This document shows, piece by piece, positions 5,774-7,268 of a DNA stretch of 7,268 nucleotides (position 1 is its first letter; each line of letters starts with the position of its first letter). Location: assembly GCA_030018895.1 (NCBI GenBank), contig JASEHM010000043.1:1-7268 (forward strand), in the 5' to 3' direction. Both the position numbers and the translations under genes were made by a program. The notes beneath the pieces are model-generated. The model saw only the letters and a list, made by a program, of their open reading frames with translations. It ran no database searches and was not told where the DNA came from. The DNA is from Candidatus Omnitrophota bacterium. GTDB taxonomy: Bacteria; Omnitrophota; Gorgyraeia; Gygaellales; Profunditerraquicolaceae.

Positions 5774-6415
5774 ATGAAATTTACAGAATTTATTAAAAGA
5801 TACAGTAAGGATCAGGTCATTGATTCCTCAACCTTTTCTTTGCTTGGCGAGGATCCGCAGAATATTCGTTGTCAGGTGCGATATTGGCGCAGACAGGGGC
5901 ACCTTATTCTGCTTAAGCGCGGGGTTTATGTTTTGAGTAATGATTTTAGAAAGCAGCCGTTATCTATGGGGTTTATTTCAAACTTTCTCATTTCGCCATC
6001 GTATATCAGCCTTGAGTATGCCTTGAGTCAATATGACTTGATCCCGGAAGCAGCAACGGTTTATACTTCTGTTTCAACCAAGAAAACAACAAGGTTTAGG
6101 TCTTCTTTGGGGGTTTTTGAATATCGCTCAATTAAAGAAAACCTTTTTTTCGGATTTACTAAAACAACTGATCAAGGACAGGATTATTTTATTGCCTATC
6201 CTGAGAAGGCGATCCTGGATTTTTTTTATTTTCATCAAGATATGGACGCAAAAGAGGCTGGATTTGAGGCCTATAGGTTTCAAAATCTTGAAAGGTTAAA
6301 TTTAAAACGTTTCAATGAATTTAGGCGCCGATATAATAAAAGAACCAATGATATTGCCAGGTTATTTACCGATTTTATCAAATCAGGGAAAAAGAGGCAT
6401 AAAATACTTAAATGA
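5774..6415 (+). CDS. abiEi: AbiEi-like antitoxin/transcriptional repressor
   Basis: This 213-residue protein belongs to the AbiEi antitoxin group. In the studied Streptococcus system it represses its own promoter through an N-terminal winged helix and neutralises the partner toxin AbiEii. Residues ~1-55 fit the winged helix: helices with QVRYWRRQGHLILLKRGVYVL, the wing being the LLKRGVYVL part. Residues 77-92 (SYISLEYALSQYDLIPE) and 96-122 (VYTSVSTKKTTRFRSSLGVFEYRSI) are typical of the family, followed by AYPEKAILDFFYF at ~141-153. The C-terminus is strongly basic. ATG 5774 is the only sensible start. The upstream AAAGAA is a weak ribosome site. The 4-bp ATGA overlap with the next gene indicates a coupled toxin-antitoxin pair. 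No residue looks missing, but activity is inferred. Confidence 0.88.
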   Translation: MKFTEFIKRYSKDQVIDSSTFSLLGEDPQNIRCQVRYWRRQGHLILLKRGVYVLSNDFRKQPLSMGFISNFLISPSYISLEYALSQYDLIPEAATVYTSVSTKKTTRFRSSLGVFEYRSIKENLFFGFTKTTDQGQDYFIAYPEKAILDFFYFHQDMDAKEAGFEAYRFQNLERLNLKRFNEFRRRYNKRTNDIARLFTDFIKSGKKRHKILK

Positions 6416-7218
6416 AAGATTACATTAAGTCGATTATTGACGCTAATCTGACGCAAAACCAAAATCTTAACCATATCAGGGAGTATTTGCAGGCGTATTT
6501 TCTTAATATTATCTATAAAAATAAATTTTATCAAAACCTTGTTTTTACAGGCGGGACCGCTTTGCGGTTTATTTATAAAATCAGGCGGTTTTCTGAAGAT
6601 ATTGATTTTAGTTTGTCAGTCAGAGCTAAGAATTATAACTTTACCGATATGGCAAAGAATATCTTGCAGGAGTTTAAGTTAGCAGGATATGATTTAGAGA
6701 TTGAATATGATGATAGCCGGCCTGTGCACAGCGCTTTGCTGAAATTCTCAAGTATTCTCTTTGAAACCGGTCTGAGTCAAATAAAGGGCCAAAAAATTGC
6801 CATTAAGATAGAGGTTGATTCTAATCCGCCTCCAGGCGGAATTGAAATCAGTAGTGTGTATAATTCAAATTTCATGTTTTACATAATGCACTATGATTTA
6901 GCTTCATTATTTGCCGGTAAAGTGCATGCGCTTTTGTGCCGTGAATATGCTAAGGGCAGGGATTGGTATGATTTTTTATGGTATTTAACAAAATTTAAAG
7001 GTCTAGAGCCAAACTTTATTATGCTCAATAACGCTATGGCTCAAACATTCAAGAAGCCGGTTAATCTTACTGTCGGCAATTGGAAATCAAAAATTAAAAA
7101 AACCATTGAGATTCTGGATTGGGTAAAAGTCAGAAATGATGTCAGCCGGTTTCTTGAAAATGACAGTGAAATTACCCTGCTTGAACCAAAGACTTTTATT
7201 AATCTGCTTGGGGTTTAA
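6412..7218 (+). CDS. abiEii: AbiEii-like nucleotidyltransferase toxin (DUF1814)
   Basis: This 268-residue protein has the motif set of the AbiEii nucleotidyltransferase-like toxins. Motif I is TGGTALR (46-52). Motif II is RRFSEDIDFSL (59-68), with the metal-binding pair D63 and D65. A strand IKIEVDSNP lies at 131-139. The helical motif region GKVHALLCREYAKGRDWYDFLWYL (169-192) contains K170, R183 and D184. Studied relatives are cytosolic. Streptococcal AbiEii binds GTP and causes reversible growth arrest, with phage abortive infection in the lactococcal system, and mycobacterial MenT relatives add nucleotides to the 3' end of tRNAs. The target here is unknown. It starts within the stop codon of abiEi (ATGA), so translation is probably coupled; AGAGG at 6393-6397 is rather far upstream. 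All catalytic motifs are present, so it looks functional. Confidence 0.9.
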   Translation: MKDYIKSIIDANLTQNQNLNHIREYLQAYFLNIIYKNKFYQNLVFTGGTALRFIYKIRRFSEDIDFSLSVRAKNYNFTDMAKNILQEFKLAGYDLEIEYDDSRPVHSALLKFSSILFETGLSQIKGQKIAIKIEVDSNPPPGGIEISSVYNSNFMFYIMHYDLASLFAGKVHALLCREYAKGRDWYDFLWYLTKFKGLEPNFIMLNNAMAQTFKKPVNLTVGNWKSKIKKTIEILDWVKVRNDVSRFLENDSEITLLEPKTFINLLGV

Positions 7219-7268
7219 TATACTTTATCACTCGTGTCCAAATTAGACGTTACTTATCGACGCGAAAT
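7219..7268. other. Non-coding tail after abiEii, nothing identified
   Basis: There is no hairpin with a T-run and no recognisable gene start. A GTG at 7234 opens a short frame to the window end but has no ribosome site. Confidence 0.4.

Noticed and set aside
7234..7268. Possible new gene starting at GTG 7234
   Set aside because: Only 11 codons before the window ends, with no ribosome binding site and no recognisable motif.

Overview
The window looks like part of a Gram-negative bacterial chromosome. It is moderately AT-rich and holds a dense, one-strand surface-polysaccharide gene block followed by a small defence/toxin-antitoxin patch. The protein style (multi-TM Wzy/WaaL-like proteins, a WecG/TagA-type transferase, an initiating phosphoglycosyltransferase, an AbiE pair, a DUF4143-like ATPase remnant) and the 'TGGATTCCCGC...GCGGGAATGACA' palindromic repeats suggest an uncultivated anaerobic lineage such as Omnitrophota. 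That taxonomic guess is weak, because no marker gene is present. TAA, TAG and TGA all end intact genes here, so the code is standard.

Region 1 (1-5130) is a run of five co-directional genes with gaps of 0-17 bp, most likely one transcript. In order they are: the C-terminal part of an O-antigen polymerase/ligase-like membrane protein whose 5' end lies outside the window; a GT4-fold glycosyltransferase; a WecG/TagA/CpsF (GT26) glycosyltransferase; a polyprenyl-phosphate sugar phosphotransferase that would load the first sugar on the lipid carrier; and a complete second Wzy/WaaL-like protein. Together they describe initiation, extension and polymerisation or ligation of a lipid-linked glycan. 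No flippase or chain-length regulator is visible.

Region 2 (5131-5480) has no gene. It holds two abutting non-autonomous mobile elements. MITE-A (5137-5278) has 13-bp perfect terminal inverted repeats starting GTAAC and near-perfect 8-bp flanking repeats. MITE-B (5279-5398) is bounded by TA in a CTAG context and has inserted at the MITE-A/target junction. Both carry the same REP-like two-hairpin core inside unrelated termini. A second copy of MITE-A, inverted and cut by the window edge, occupies positions 1-52. There the polymerase reading frame runs through it without a stop, in the only one of its six frames that is fully open. This is the most interesting signal in the window: a palindromic mobile element apparently tolerated in frame inside a membrane-protein gene, comparable in concept to Rickettsia palindromic elements.

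Region 3 (5400-7268) starts with a consensus-like promoter and the decayed 5' end of an AAA-type ATPase gene (two in-frame stops, cut off just before the expected Walker B). From that junction a second near-consensus promoter drives a two-gene AbiEi/AbiEii operon with an ATGA overlap. The last 50 bp hold nothing I can identify.
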